A stretch of DNA of 64,000 bases from Alphaproteobacteria bacterium (GTDB lineage: Bacteria; Pseudomonadota; Alphaproteobacteria; SHVR01), in assembly GCA_009694185.1 (NCBI GenBank), contig SHVR01000001.1, positions 62,001 to 126,000 of the forward strand, in the 5' to 3' direction. The notes under the pieces are model-generated. The model had not been told where the DNA came from. It saw only the letters and a list, made by a program, of their open reading frames with translations, and made no database searches. Position numbers and translations under genes: made by a program. Position 1 is the first letter of the stretch; each line of letters starts with the position of its first letter. Below, one piece after another: positions 51,613 to 59,482 of this stretch.

Positions 51613-52691
51613 ATGCAATTCGGCTCCTGTTCACCTCGCACCCCAATGCCGCGCTGGAGCCCTACCCGCACCAGGGCATGCATGCGCGCGTCACCCGCGA
51701 GATTCTGGAGGCGGACCGGCTCGGTTTCGACACCGCCTGGATCGCCGAGCATCATTTCAGCAGTCAGTACGGCATCATGCCGGACCCCTACGCCTATATG
51801 GGCTATCTGGCGGCCAAGACCGAGCGCATTCGGCTGGGCACGACGGTGATGACCGTGCCGTTCTACGATCCGATACGCATCGTCGAGAACACCGCCTTTA
51901 TCGATATCTTGTCTGGGGGGCGGATCACCCTCGGTCTCGGGTCCGGTTACCGCCCCTATGAGTTCCAAGGGCTCGGCATCGACTTCGAGGCCAGGCGCGA
52001 CATCCAGGAAGAAGGGATCGGCATCATTCTGGAGGGCTTCCACAAGCGCCGCATCCACCATGCCGGCCGGTATTTCAACCGCCGGATCGACGGCGAGTAT
52101 GAGCTGTTGCCGGTGAGCGTCCAGCAACCCCATCCGCCGCTCTACATGGCTGCCGGCACCGAACGCTCCATGACCTTCGCGGCCCGACACGGCTTCGGCC
52201 TGATGCTGTCGACGCTGCCGGGCTTCGAAGTCTTGGCGGGCCAGCTTGCGACATATCGCCGCCACCTGGCGACGTGCCCGGCGCCCTTCGACAAGAATCC
52301 GGCTTTCGGCCATGTCGACATCGCGCGCTCGGTCTATGTGGCCGAGAGTGACGCCAAGGCCAAGGCGGATACGGAGGCCGGCATCCTCCGCCATCTGGCG
52401 CAGTTTATGGGTCCTGGGACAGCGGGCTATTTGGGTTCGGTCTCGGAAAAGGGCGACGGCAGGGCGCTCGACTATGACACCCTGGCGGCGACGACCTTGA
52501 TCCATGGCTCGCCCGATACGGTGATCCGGCGCCTGAAGCAATTACGGGCCGCGACCGGCATGACCTCGCTGTTGCTGCACTATCCGCCTGATTACGGGCT
52601 GGAGAAGGTGCTCGCCATGCTGCGCCTGTTTGCCGCGACCGTGATGCCGGAATTCCAGGGCGATCCACCCAGCCGCGTGGCGGCGGAATAG
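51613..52691 (+). pseudogene. LLM-class flavin-dependent oxidoreductase with an early frameshift
   Basis: The homologous start is ATG 51613 (MQFG..., GGAGG upstream), but after four codons the frame is lost. Removing the shift by one added base at about 51624 gives LLFTSHPNAALEPYPHQG joined to MHARVTREILEADRLGFDTA, where the main frame runs from 51678 to the stop at 52691. The body is a typical bacterial-luciferase-like barrel (TAWIAEHHFSSQYGIMPDP, LSGGRITLGLGSGYRPYEF). If real, translation from ATG 51678 would lose the first beta strand, an essential part of the barrel. A base-call error is equally possible; the rest of the gene is intact at 360 residues in total. Confidence 0.8.
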
Positions 52692-52701
52692 AGCCCCGGG
52701 G

Positions 52702-53730
52702 TTAGAACCAGCTCATCTCCGTCTTGAAGCGCTTGTTGCCGCCAGCCTTGTTCGCGCCAGGACCGATCTGGGTGAGCAGGACCCACTCGTCGACCTGCAT
52801 GAAACGCGGTGCCAGAAAGCGGTAGGTCTTGCGCAGCAGGTTGGCGTTTGCCTCGGAGCGTTCCATTCGCACGGGAAGCCAGAGGGTGAACATCTCGTCC
52901 CAGACAACGAGGCGACGATGGAGATTGTCGCGCACGCCGCGGATATAGGCGATCTGAGGCTGGAGATTGCGCAGCACGCCAATGATTTCGCTGGTATTGG
53001 CGTCGATGTCGTTAAAGATGTCCTGGAAGGTCTTGGTGGCAACCTCGATCAACCGGGCGACGGGATCGGCGATCTCGAGGACGCTTCGTTCCTGACCGAA
53101 CATGCGTCGCAGCGCCTGGATCTTCTGCTGCATCAATTGCACGCTTTTGAACTTCTCGCGCAGCGCCTCGATAAATGCAAATTCCTCGGCGAGCTCGTGA
53201 ATAAAGCCGGTCACTTCCTCGCGCCGCTCGCGCCCGAGTCCCAGGCTGACGGCGGCCTGCCCGAAGGCTTCGTTTACCTTGCGCTTGGTCTCGGGATCGC
53301 TGACCAGCTTTTTGATGGCGTTCGGATCGGTCTCGACGGTCTCATTGCCCGAGACCCAGCCCACGAGTTGCAGGGTGATGCGCTGGAAGGCGATCTCCCG
53401 ATGGTGCGGCTGCACCTCCCAGGACGCTTCGCCGGTGGTCACCTCTGGTGGCAGCGAGTCGCCCAGGCGCAGCAGACGCACGAAGGTCAAGCTCTCCTGG
53501 ACCAGATCGAGCATGCGGCCATCGGCGGATTCGGCGGCGATGGCGAACTCGCGCCGAATGCCCGGGAGGGGCAGGGTTGCCTGTTGCTCGCCGTGCATGA
53601 AGGCGAAGACCGGTTCGCGGCCGGTCTCGGACATGCGAAAATGCCCGCCCTCCATCTTGCGGAACAGGGGGTGCTCGAAATTAACGATGCTAGGCACAAC
53701 CTCAGAATCGGGTGGCAAGATTTCAACCAT
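52702..53730 (-). CDS. Conserved-looking cytoplasmic protein of unknown family
   Basis: A 342-residue protein I do not recognise. The N-terminal 100 residues contain ordinary mixed sequence (VNFEHPLFRKMEGGHFRMSE); residues about 140-290 are rich in long charged helices, including EALREKFKSVQLMQQKIQAL and FNDIDANTSEIIGVLRNLQP, likely coiled coil. The last 50 residues include a Trp-rich stretch (VVWDEMFTLWLPVRMERS). No membrane segment, signal or metal motif is seen. GAGAAGG precedes ATG 53730. Codon use matches its neighbours, so it is a genuine gene; the divergent gene is a dienelactone hydrolase. Confidence 0.75.
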   Translation of the reverse strand: MVEILPPDSEVVPSIVNFEHPLFRKMEGGHFRMSETGREPVFAFMHGEQQATLPLPGIRREFAIAAESADGRMLDLVQESLTFVRLLRLGDSLPPEVTTGEASWEVQPHHREIAFQRITLQLVGWVSGNETVETDPNAIKKLVSDPETKRKVNEAFGQAAVSLGLGRERREEVTGFIHELAEEFAFIEALREKFKSVQLMQQKIQALRRMFGQERSVLEIADPVARLIEVATKTFQDIFNDIDANTSEIIGVLRNLQPQIAYIRGVRDNLHRRLVVWDEMFTLWLPVRMERSEANANLLRKTYRFLAPRFMQVDEWVLLTQIGPGANKAGGNKRFKTEMSWF

Positions 53731-53838
53731 CGGTTGGGCCTTCTCAAAACGTCGTTTGATCGACGAGATTGGCGCCGAAAGATTGCCAATCGGTTATCGG
53801 GGTGCCAGGGTGGCGGCGAAGTTCGTGGGGAGGACAGC

Positions 53839-54576
53839 GTGGCCTTGATCGAAAAGGACGTCGTTATCACGACCAAATATGGCCGCATGCCGGCTTTTGC
53901 GGCCTGCCCGGACGGGCTCGGCGCCTTTCCCGCGATCATTTTCTATATGGACGCGCCCGGCTTTCGCGAAGAGCTCTGCAACATGGCGCGGCGCATCGCC
54001 AAACAGGGCTATTTCTGCTTGCTGCCCGACATGTATTACCGCATGGGCCTGCTGCGCTTCGATTTGCCCAGGCGCAACGATGCCATGTCGGCGGTCATCC
54101 GCGCCGCCATGAACCATTTGAGCAATGCCGACGTGGCGGAAGACACCGGCGGCCTCATCGCCTGGCTCGACGCCCAGGACGAAGTCAAGGCCGGGCCGAT
54201 CGGCTGCGTCGGCCACTGCATGAGCGGCCGCTATATCACCACGGTCGCCGCGCGCTATCCGGCGCGCATCAAGGCGGCCGCGTCGCTCTATGGGGTCGGC
54301 ATCGTGACCGACCAGCCCGACTCGCCCCACCTCATCGTCGACCAGATCAAGGGCGAACTCTATTACGGTTTCGCCGAGACCGACGCGACGGTGCCGGAGC
54401 ATGTCATTCCGGCGCTGAGGAAGGCGCTCGACCGTGCCGGGACCAAGTACAAGCTCGAGATTTACCCGGGCTCCCAGCATGGCTTCATGTTCGCCGAGCG
54501 GGCCGCGTTTCAGCCCGAGGGCACCGCTCTGGCCTGGCAGCGGCTGTTCGATCTCTGGGACCGGAACCTCAAATAG
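53839..54576 (+). CDS. Dienelactone hydrolase family protein
   Basis: A 245-residue alpha/beta hydrolase from GTG 53839, which follows GGGGAGG by five bases. The nucleophile is cysteine in GCVGHCMSGRYI, with Asp in FAETDATVPEH and His in PGSQHGFMFAER, the Cys-Asp-His triad of dienelactone hydrolase. It probably opens lactones or hydrolyses related esters in aromatic degradation. It lies 12 bp from the convergent 3-hydroxyisobutyrate-dehydrogenase-like gene. Confidence 0.9.
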   Translation: MALIEKDVVITTKYGRMPAFAACPDGLGAFPAIIFYMDAPGFREELCNMARRIAKQGYFCLLPDMYYRMGLLRFDLPRRNDAMSAVIRAAMNHLSNADVAEDTGGLIAWLDAQDEVKAGPIGCVGHCMSGRYITTVAARYPARIKAAASLYGVGIVTDQPDSPHLIVDQIKGELYYGFAETDATVPEHVIPALRKALDRAGTKYKLEIYPGSQHGFMFAERAAFQPEGTALAWQRLFDLWDRNLK

Positions 54577-54588
54577 GACGCCGGCGCC

Positions 54589-55482
54589 TCAGCGGGTCTT
54601 GGGGATCTCGAACCCGGCCGCCCGCTCGACGAATTTGACGATGTTCGTCAGGTCGTCCTTGCCGGCGCCCTGGAAGACCGCGTGTTTGTAGACCAGGCGC
54701 GCGGCCTGGCAGACCCACATCGGCACCCCCAGCGCCTCGCCATGTTGGATCGCGAGGTCGATATCCTTCATCAGGATGTCGGTGGTGGCGCCGAAGTCGA
54801 AGCTGCGTGTCAGCACGGCCACCGGGAACTTGGATTCGGTGGCACTGTTCCGGCCGCTGCCCGCATTGATGGCAGCGACCATCACTTCGGGATCAAGGCC
54901 GCTCTTGGCACCCATGACGAACGCCTCGGCCGTTGCCGCGAGCGCCACGGCCGACAGGATGTTGTTGGTAAGCTTGAGCACCTGCGCCGCGCCGGGCTTG
55001 TCGCCGGCGACCGTCAGCGTCGGACCCCAGAGCGAGATCATCGGTCGGATTCTCTCTATCGCCTCGGGCTTGCCCGACACCATCACCGAGAGCGTGCCGG
55101 CGCGGGCACCGGGCGGCCCGCCGGAAATCGGGCAGTCGACGACGGTGATGCCCCTGGCGGCCATGGCGGCGGTAATCTCGTCGACGAAGGGCACGCCGAT
55201 GGTGCAGGTGTTGACCAGAATCTTCATGGCGCTGCCGTTGATGAGGCCCTCGGCGCCAAAGGCCACCTCGCGAAAGGCGGCGAGCGTCGGCAACGAAACG
55301 AACACAATCTCGGCAGTGTCGGCCAGGTTTTTGGGCGATGTGGCGCGGCGCGCCTGGCGCTCGAGCAAGGGCCGCATGGCCGTCTCGCTGATGTCATAGA
55401 GCGTGAGCTGGTGGCCGCCGTCGATCAGCTTGCCGGCCATTGGTAAACCCATATTTCCGGTGCCGAGATATCCCGCGTCCAT
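54589..55482 (-). CDS. 3-Hydroxyisobutyrate dehydrogenase family oxidoreductase
   Basis: A 297-residue beta-hydroxyacid dehydrogenase: N-terminal dinucleotide motif GYLGTGNMGLPMAGKLIDGG, substrate motif DCPISGGPPGARAGTLSVMV, and catalytic lysine in GAAQVLKLTNNILSAVALAA. It oxidises a 3-hydroxy acid to a semialdehyde or related ketone with NAD(P). GGGAGGAACACGGG precedes ATG 55482; longer upstream open sequence reads back into another frame. Confidence 0.9.
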   Translation of the reverse strand: MDAGYLGTGNMGLPMAGKLIDGGHQLTLYDISETAMRPLLERQARRATSPKNLADTAEIVFVSLPTLAAFREVAFGAEGLINGSAMKILVNTCTIGVPFVDEITAAMAARGITVVDCPISGGPPGARAGTLSVMVSGKPEAIERIRPMISLWGPTLTVAGDKPGAAQVLKLTNNILSAVALAATAEAFVMGAKSGLDPEVMVAAINAGSGRNSATESKFPVAVLTRSFDFGATTDILMKDIDLAIQHGEALGVPMWVCQAARLVYKHAVFQGAGKDDLTNIVKFVERAAGFEIPKTR

Positions 55483-55558
55483 CCCGTGTTCCTCCCTGGC
55501 ATCTCGCCGCGCCGCCGAAGCGACCGGCGCGGCTAATTCCTGGCGTCGCGCCCGGACA

Positions 55559-56314
55559 TTAACGCCATGTAACGTTCGTCGCCAGCATATAGCCGACGCC
55601 GCGCACCGACTTGATGAGCGTCGACGGTGCGTTGCCGCCGCCGAGCTTGCGCCTGAGACGGCCGACCAGCACATCCATGGATCGGTCGAACAGGTTGGCT
55701 TGGCGGCCATACACCAGGTCGAGCAACCGGTCGCGGCTCAAACTCCGCTGGGGATGTCGCGTCAGCACCTCAAGGAGGGAGAATTCCGCCGTTGTCAGGG
55801 TGACTTCCATGCCTTCGGACCGGCCCAGGCGGCGCTCGTTGACATCCAGGGTCCAGCCGGCGAAGGCGGCGGTCGTCCGGGTCCCGACGTGCTCGCCGTC
55901 CAGGGTCTTCCGCCGCCGGCGCAGCACGCTGCGCGCGCGGGCCAGCAGTTCGCGCAGGCGCACCGGCTTGGTCAGATAGTCGTCGGCGCCGAGCTCGAGG
56001 CCGACCACGCGGTCCACTTCGTCGTCCCGGCCCGTGAGGACGATGACCGCCGCGTCGGAGTGGTTCGCGAGATAGCGCAGCAGGTCCAGCCCATCCTCGT
56101 CGGGTAGGCCCAGATCCAGGATGACGAGATCGGGCTTGGCGCCGCGTTCAAGCGCTTGGCGCAAGGCGATGCCGGCATGCAACGCGGCGACGACGAAGCC
56201 GGTATCGCCAAGATAGCCAGCGACCGCGGCGGTCAAGTCGGGATCGTCGTTGACCACCAGGATTTGCCCGAAAGGCGGCCTGGACGGGTCATCCATCCGG
56301 TTCTGAGTCATCAT
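55559..56314 (-). CDS. OmpR/PhoB-family response regulator
   Basis: A 251-residue two-domain regulator. The receiver has the acidic pocket in ILVVNDDPDLTAAVAGYLGD, the phospho-acceptor Asp in LVILDLGLPDEDGLDLLRYL, and the switch residues in VIVLTGRDD and LTKPVRLRELL. The C-terminal winged helix is OmpR-like (MEVTLTTAEFSLLEVLTRHP, VLVGRLRRKLGGG). Several starts exist; ATG 56314 is used with low certainty (GTG 56341 is an alternative). No partner kinase with intact ATP site is nearby, although a degenerate one lies 300 bp away. Confidence 0.9.
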   Translation of the reverse strand: MMTQNRMDDPSRPPFGQILVVNDDPDLTAAVAGYLGDTGFVVAALHAGIALRQALERGAKPDLVILDLGLPDEDGLDLLRYLANHSDAAVIVLTGRDDEVDRVVGLELGADDYLTKPVRLRELLARARSVLRRRRKTLDGEHVGTRTTAAFAGWTLDVNERRLGRSEGMEVTLTTAEFSLLEVLTRHPQRSLSRDRLLDLVYGRQANLFDRSMDVLVGRLRRKLGGGNAPSTLIKSVRGVGYMLATNVTWR

Positions 56315-56331
56315 CGATTCCGAATGCACCG

Positions 56332-56371
56332 ATTTCGACACAAATCGTTACAAATCAAGGTAATTTCGACA
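56332..56371. promoter_or_regulatory. Direct repeats upstream of the response regulator
   Basis: ATTTCGACA occurs at 56332-56340 and 56363-56371 (31 bp apart), and CAAATC at 56341 and 56351 (10 bp apart). Tandem repeats at about ten-base spacing are the usual OmpR-family binding arrangement, so an autoregulatory site is plausible. The region is AT-richer than its surroundings. Confidence 0.35.
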
Positions 56372-56447
56372 AACTCGTGAAACATTCCTAGGCCAGTATG
56401 GCCGCTCGCTCCGGGTCGCGATGCCGGCACCAAACTGTGAGGGTTCA

Positions 56448-56654
56448 ATGCGTACGTCACCGAGCTTCCCCGATCCCGACTTGATGCCCGCCTTGCCGGA
56501 CAGCCTTCGCCAAGGGCCGAGTAAATTGGGGCCGGAAGCCCGTTCCGGCTTGCTCCAAATCGCCACCGACGTCCGGCGCCTGGCCCACGACAATCCCCAA
56601 GATGGTAAGTTCCTCAAGTCCCTAGCCGCGTTGATGGAGGCCGTGGCGCGCTAG
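56448..56654 (+). CDS. Small hypothetical protein
   Basis: A 68-residue frame from ATG 56448 with GAGGG four bases upstream. The C-terminal half (LLQIATDVRRLAHDNPQDGK, then FLKSLAALMEAVAR) looks like a soluble helical protein; the first half is Pro/Ser-rich. No family is recognised. Its stop overlaps the convergent kinase-like gene by 33 bases. It shares a divergent upstream region with the response regulator, so it may belong to that regulon. Confidence 0.5.
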   Translation: MRTSPSFPDPDLMPALPDSLRQGPSKLGPEARSGLLQIATDVRRLAHDNPQDGKFLKSLAALMEAVAR

Positions 56655-57383
56655 CCTCGGCCGCCCGATGGCACGGGGTTGGCCGCGCGGCAGAAGCAGG
56701 GTCACACGGGTGCTGCCATGCCGACCGCGCGCCTGCGATACCCGGCCGCCCGCCGGGCGAACGAAAAGGATAGCGTTGGTGAGATCGCTGGGGAGGCCGA
56801 GGCCGGGACCCGCCCGCCCTCTGGCCAGTTCCAAAGCCACATAGTCTCCGGGCAACGGGCCCTTGGTCCCCCTTGCGCCGCGGATCGTCCGGTTGGCCGT
56901 TCTGATACGGATCGTGCCGCCATCGGCCAGCGTGTCCCGCGCCTTCAGTAACAGATCGAGGATGATGGCCTCGATCCGGAAGCGGTCGCCTTGGGCGCGC
57001 CAGAGCGGCGTCGCGCCGGCGAACTCCAACCTGATCGACGATGGCAGGATCGGCCGCAATACCCGGACCGCGTGCCGCGCCAATCCGTTAAGATGGACCG
57101 GCTCGCGCCGTTCCGACGGCCAATTCGCGAGCGCCGACAAATGTCTGGTCAGGGCGGCGGCCGCCTCGGCCGCCTCGGCCGCCCTGAGCGCGCGACCAAT
57201 GGTTGCTCCAAGCGCGGGGTCGGCGGCCCCGGCGCGCTTTCGGGCCATGCCCAGGTTGGCCTCGACGACCATCAGCAAATGATTGAATTCGTGAGTCAAG
57301 GCGGCGCCGATCCGAACCACCAAATGGGTCAAGTCCACCGGCGGATGGGCGGGTTGCGGCGGCGTTACCGGATTCTGCTGCAT
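56622..57383 (-). CDS. Histidine-kinase-like protein lacking ATP-binding residues
   Basis: A 253-residue soluble protein. The H-box is intact (ALTHEFNHLLMVVEANLG, His31), and the remainder follows the layout of a hybrid-type HisKA/HATPase pair. However the N-box reads IILDLLLKARDTLADGG, where both conserved asparagines of NLxxNARD are replaced (Asp, Lys), and the G1 box reads LARGRAGPGLGLPSDL, lacking the DxGxG aspartate. The end FVRPAGGRVSQARGRHGS still matches the family. It is probably a pseudokinase or phosphotransfer protein. Upstream DNA is AT-rich and no ribosome-binding site is clear before ATG 57383. Confidence 0.7.
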   Translation of the reverse strand: MQQNPVTPPQPAHPPVDLTHLVVRIGAALTHEFNHLLMVVEANLGMARKRAGAADPALGATIGRALRAAEAAEAAAALTRHLSALANWPSERREPVHLNGLARHAVRVLRPILPSSIRLEFAGATPLWRAQGDRFRIEAIILDLLLKARDTLADGGTIRIRTANRTIRGARGTKGPLPGDYVALELARGRAGPGLGLPSDLTNAILFVRPAGGRVSQARGRHGSTRVTLLLPRGQPRAIGRPRLARHGLHQRG

Positions 57384-57392
57384 TATACAGAT

Positions 57393-57462
57393 ATTATTAC
57401 CTCAGTTACGTGGGATATGCAACTTTGGCATACCATTTGAAAAATATTACACTCAGTTGCGT
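57393..57462. promoter_or_regulatory. AT-rich regulatory island with direct and inverted repeats
   Basis: Between the kinase-like gene and fhs the DNA becomes strikingly AT-rich. It holds an imperfect direct repeat with core CTCAGTTACGT at 57401 and CTCAGTTGCGT at 57452 (51 bp apart), each preceded by ATTAC-type sequence, and the inverted repeat TATGC / GCATA at 57416-57432. This could bind a regulator controlling either divergent gene. Confidence 0.45.
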
Positions 57463-57521
57463 TTGACCACAAGCAGGCGCTAACTGACACCAAATGCCGG
57501 TGCGGGAGGACGGGGGCACCC

Positions 57522-59204
57522 ATGGCCAGCACGATGCAAAGCGACATCGACATTGCCCGCGCGGCCACCCTCAAACCGATTTCGGCGATCGGCGAGCGAC
57601 TGGGTCTCGCGGCCGATTCCCTGATCCCCTATGGCCGCAACAAAGCGAAGCTCGAGCCGGCGGCGCTCGCGGGCCTAGGCGGTCGGCCGGATGGCAAGCT
57701 GATCCTGGTGACCGCCATGACGCCGACGCCGGCGGGCGAGGGCAAGACGACGACCACCGTTGGCCTCGGCGACGCCTTGAACCGGATCGGCAAGCGGGCC
57801 GCCATTTGCCTGCGCGAACCCAGTCTCGGCCCCTGCTTCGGGCAGAAGGGCGGCGCCGCCGGCGGCGGCTACGCCCAGGTCGTGCCCATGGAAGACATCA
57901 ACCTGCATTTCACCGGCGATTTTCATGCCATCGGGGCAGCCCACAACCTGCTCGCCGCCATGCTCGACAACCATGTTTATTGGGGGAACGCGTTGGCGCT
58001 CGACACCAGGCGCATCACCTGGCGGCGGGTGGTCGACATGAACGACCGCGCCCTCCGCGACATCGTCGCCTCGCTCGGTGGTGTCGCCAACGGCTTTCCG
58101 CGCCAAACGGGGTTCGACATTACGGTCGCCTCGGAAGTCATGGCGATCCTGTGCCTCGCGACCGGTCTCGACGACCTCGAACGCCGGCTCGCCGCCATCG
58201 TGGTGGGCGAGACACGCGAGCGTCAGGCCGTCACGGCGGGCGACCTGAAGGCCGCCGGCAGCATGGCGGTCCTCCTCAAGGACGCCTTGTTGCCCAATCT
58301 GGTCCAGACCCTGGAAAACAATCCGGCCTTTGTGCATGGCGGCCCCTTCGCCAACATTGCCCATGGCTGCAATTCGGTGATGGCGACCCGGACGGCCCTC
58401 AAATTGGCCGACTATGTCGTCACCGAGGCCGGTTTCGGGGCCGATCTCGGCGCCGAAAAGTTCTTCGACATCAAATGCCGCAAGGCGGGCTTAAGCCCTG
58501 ACGCGGCGGCCCTGGTGGCGACCGTGCGCGCCCTCAAGATGCATGGCGGCGTGGCGCGCGAGGCACTCGGCCGGGAAGACGTGCGCGCGGTCGAACGCGG
58601 TCTCGCCAATCTCGGCCGCCATCTCGCCAACATGCGCCGCTTCGGCGTGCCGGTCGCGGTCGCCATAAACCGCTTTGTCGACGATACCCCAGCGGAACTC
58701 GAGGCCGCGCGCCGTTTCTGCCAGGCCCAGGGTGTCGAAGCCCATGTTTGCACGCACTGGGCCGAGGGTGGCGCCGGCGCCGAAGCGTTGGCGCGCACCA
58801 TCGTCGGCCTAGCCGAATCGGCTACCCAGCGCTTTAAACCCCTTTATGGCGACGACATGCCGCTCTGGGATAAGGCCCGGACCATCGCCCAGTCGATCTA
58901 TGGCGCCGCCGACATTGCCGCCGACGCCGCGGTCAAGAACCAGTTCGAGCGCTATCAGAGGGCGGGATATGGCTGGTTTCCCGTCTGCATGGCCAAGACC
59001 CAATACAGCTTCTCGACCGACCCGAACGCCAAGGGTGCGCCCGAGGGCCATGTCATCCAGATTCGCGAGGCGCGATTGGCGGCGGGGGCCGAGTTCATCG
59101 TGGCCATTTGCGGCGACGTCATGACCATGCCGGGCCTACCCCGGGTGCCGGCGGCCGAGGCCATCCGGCTCGACGAGCGGGGCCAGGTGCGAGGGCTCTT
59201 CTGA
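57522..59204 (+). CDS. fhs: Formate-tetrahydrofolate ligase
   Basis: A 560-residue enzyme: P-loop-like motif [60 protein letters not shown], and the conserved potassium/folate-binding sequences through to a C-terminus with [20 protein letters not shown]. It makes 10-formyltetrahydrofolate from formate, THF and ATP, feeding one-carbon metabolism. Length is the family norm. GGGAGG precedes ATG 57522. It diverges from the kinase-like gene. Confidence 0.96.
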   Translation: MASTMQSDIDIARAATLKPISAIGERLGLAADSLIPYGRNKAKLEPAALAGLGGRPDGKLILVTAMTPTPAGEGKTTTTVGLGDALNRIGKRAAICLREPSLGPCFGQKGGAAGGGYAQVVPMEDINLHFTGDFHAIGAAHNLLAAMLDNHVYWGNALALDTRRITWRRVVDMNDRALRDIVASLGGVANGFPRQTGFDITVASEVMAILCLATGLDDLERRLAAIVVGETRERQAVTAGDLKAAGSMAVLLKDALLPNLVQTLENNPAFVHGGPFANIAHGCNSVMATRTALKLADYVVTEAGFGADLGAEKFFDIKCRKAGLSPDAAALVATVRALKMHGGVAREALGREDVRAVERGLANLGRHLANMRRFGVPVAVAINRFVDDTPAELEAARRFCQAQGVEAHVCTHWAEGGAGAEALARTIVGLAESATQRFKPLYGDDMPLWDKARTIAQSIYGAADIAADAAVKNQFERYQRAGYGWFPVCMAKTQYSFSTDPNAKGAPEGHVIQIREARLAAGAEFIVAICGDVMTMPGLPRVPAAEAIRLDERGQVRGLF

Positions 59205-59482
59205 CGCGCCCGAACATTACAAAGAATCCACTTCTATTTTAATCAAGTCACCGGTAAGAGTCCGGTCGCGACGGGGTGGAAAATTCGCGCACCGCCAGAA
59301 GTGACGCGCGGTGCGGTAGACGGGCGGGGTTTCAAGTCGATAACCGGCAACTCTGGCCGGGCCGTAACGGGAGTTGGAGGACGCGGCGGCCGCGAGGTGC
59401 CCGCGAGACGGGTGAAGTGCGGATCATGGGGGCCAAGTGGCGCCGAGGTCAGGGTCTGAAAGGACACCCGGACGAACCGACA

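Noticed and set aside
57425-57441. TTGGCA-N6-TTTGAA, a partial sigma-54 promoter match before fhs
   Set aside because: The -12 element lacks the near-invariant GC, and no enhancer-binding protein is near.
59251-59290. Sequence with CCGGTAAGAGTCCGG reminiscent of a cobalamin riboswitch core
   Set aside because: The B12-box (GCCA-type conserved element) and the other conserved helices are absent, and the downstream gene is not a cobalamin or transport gene.
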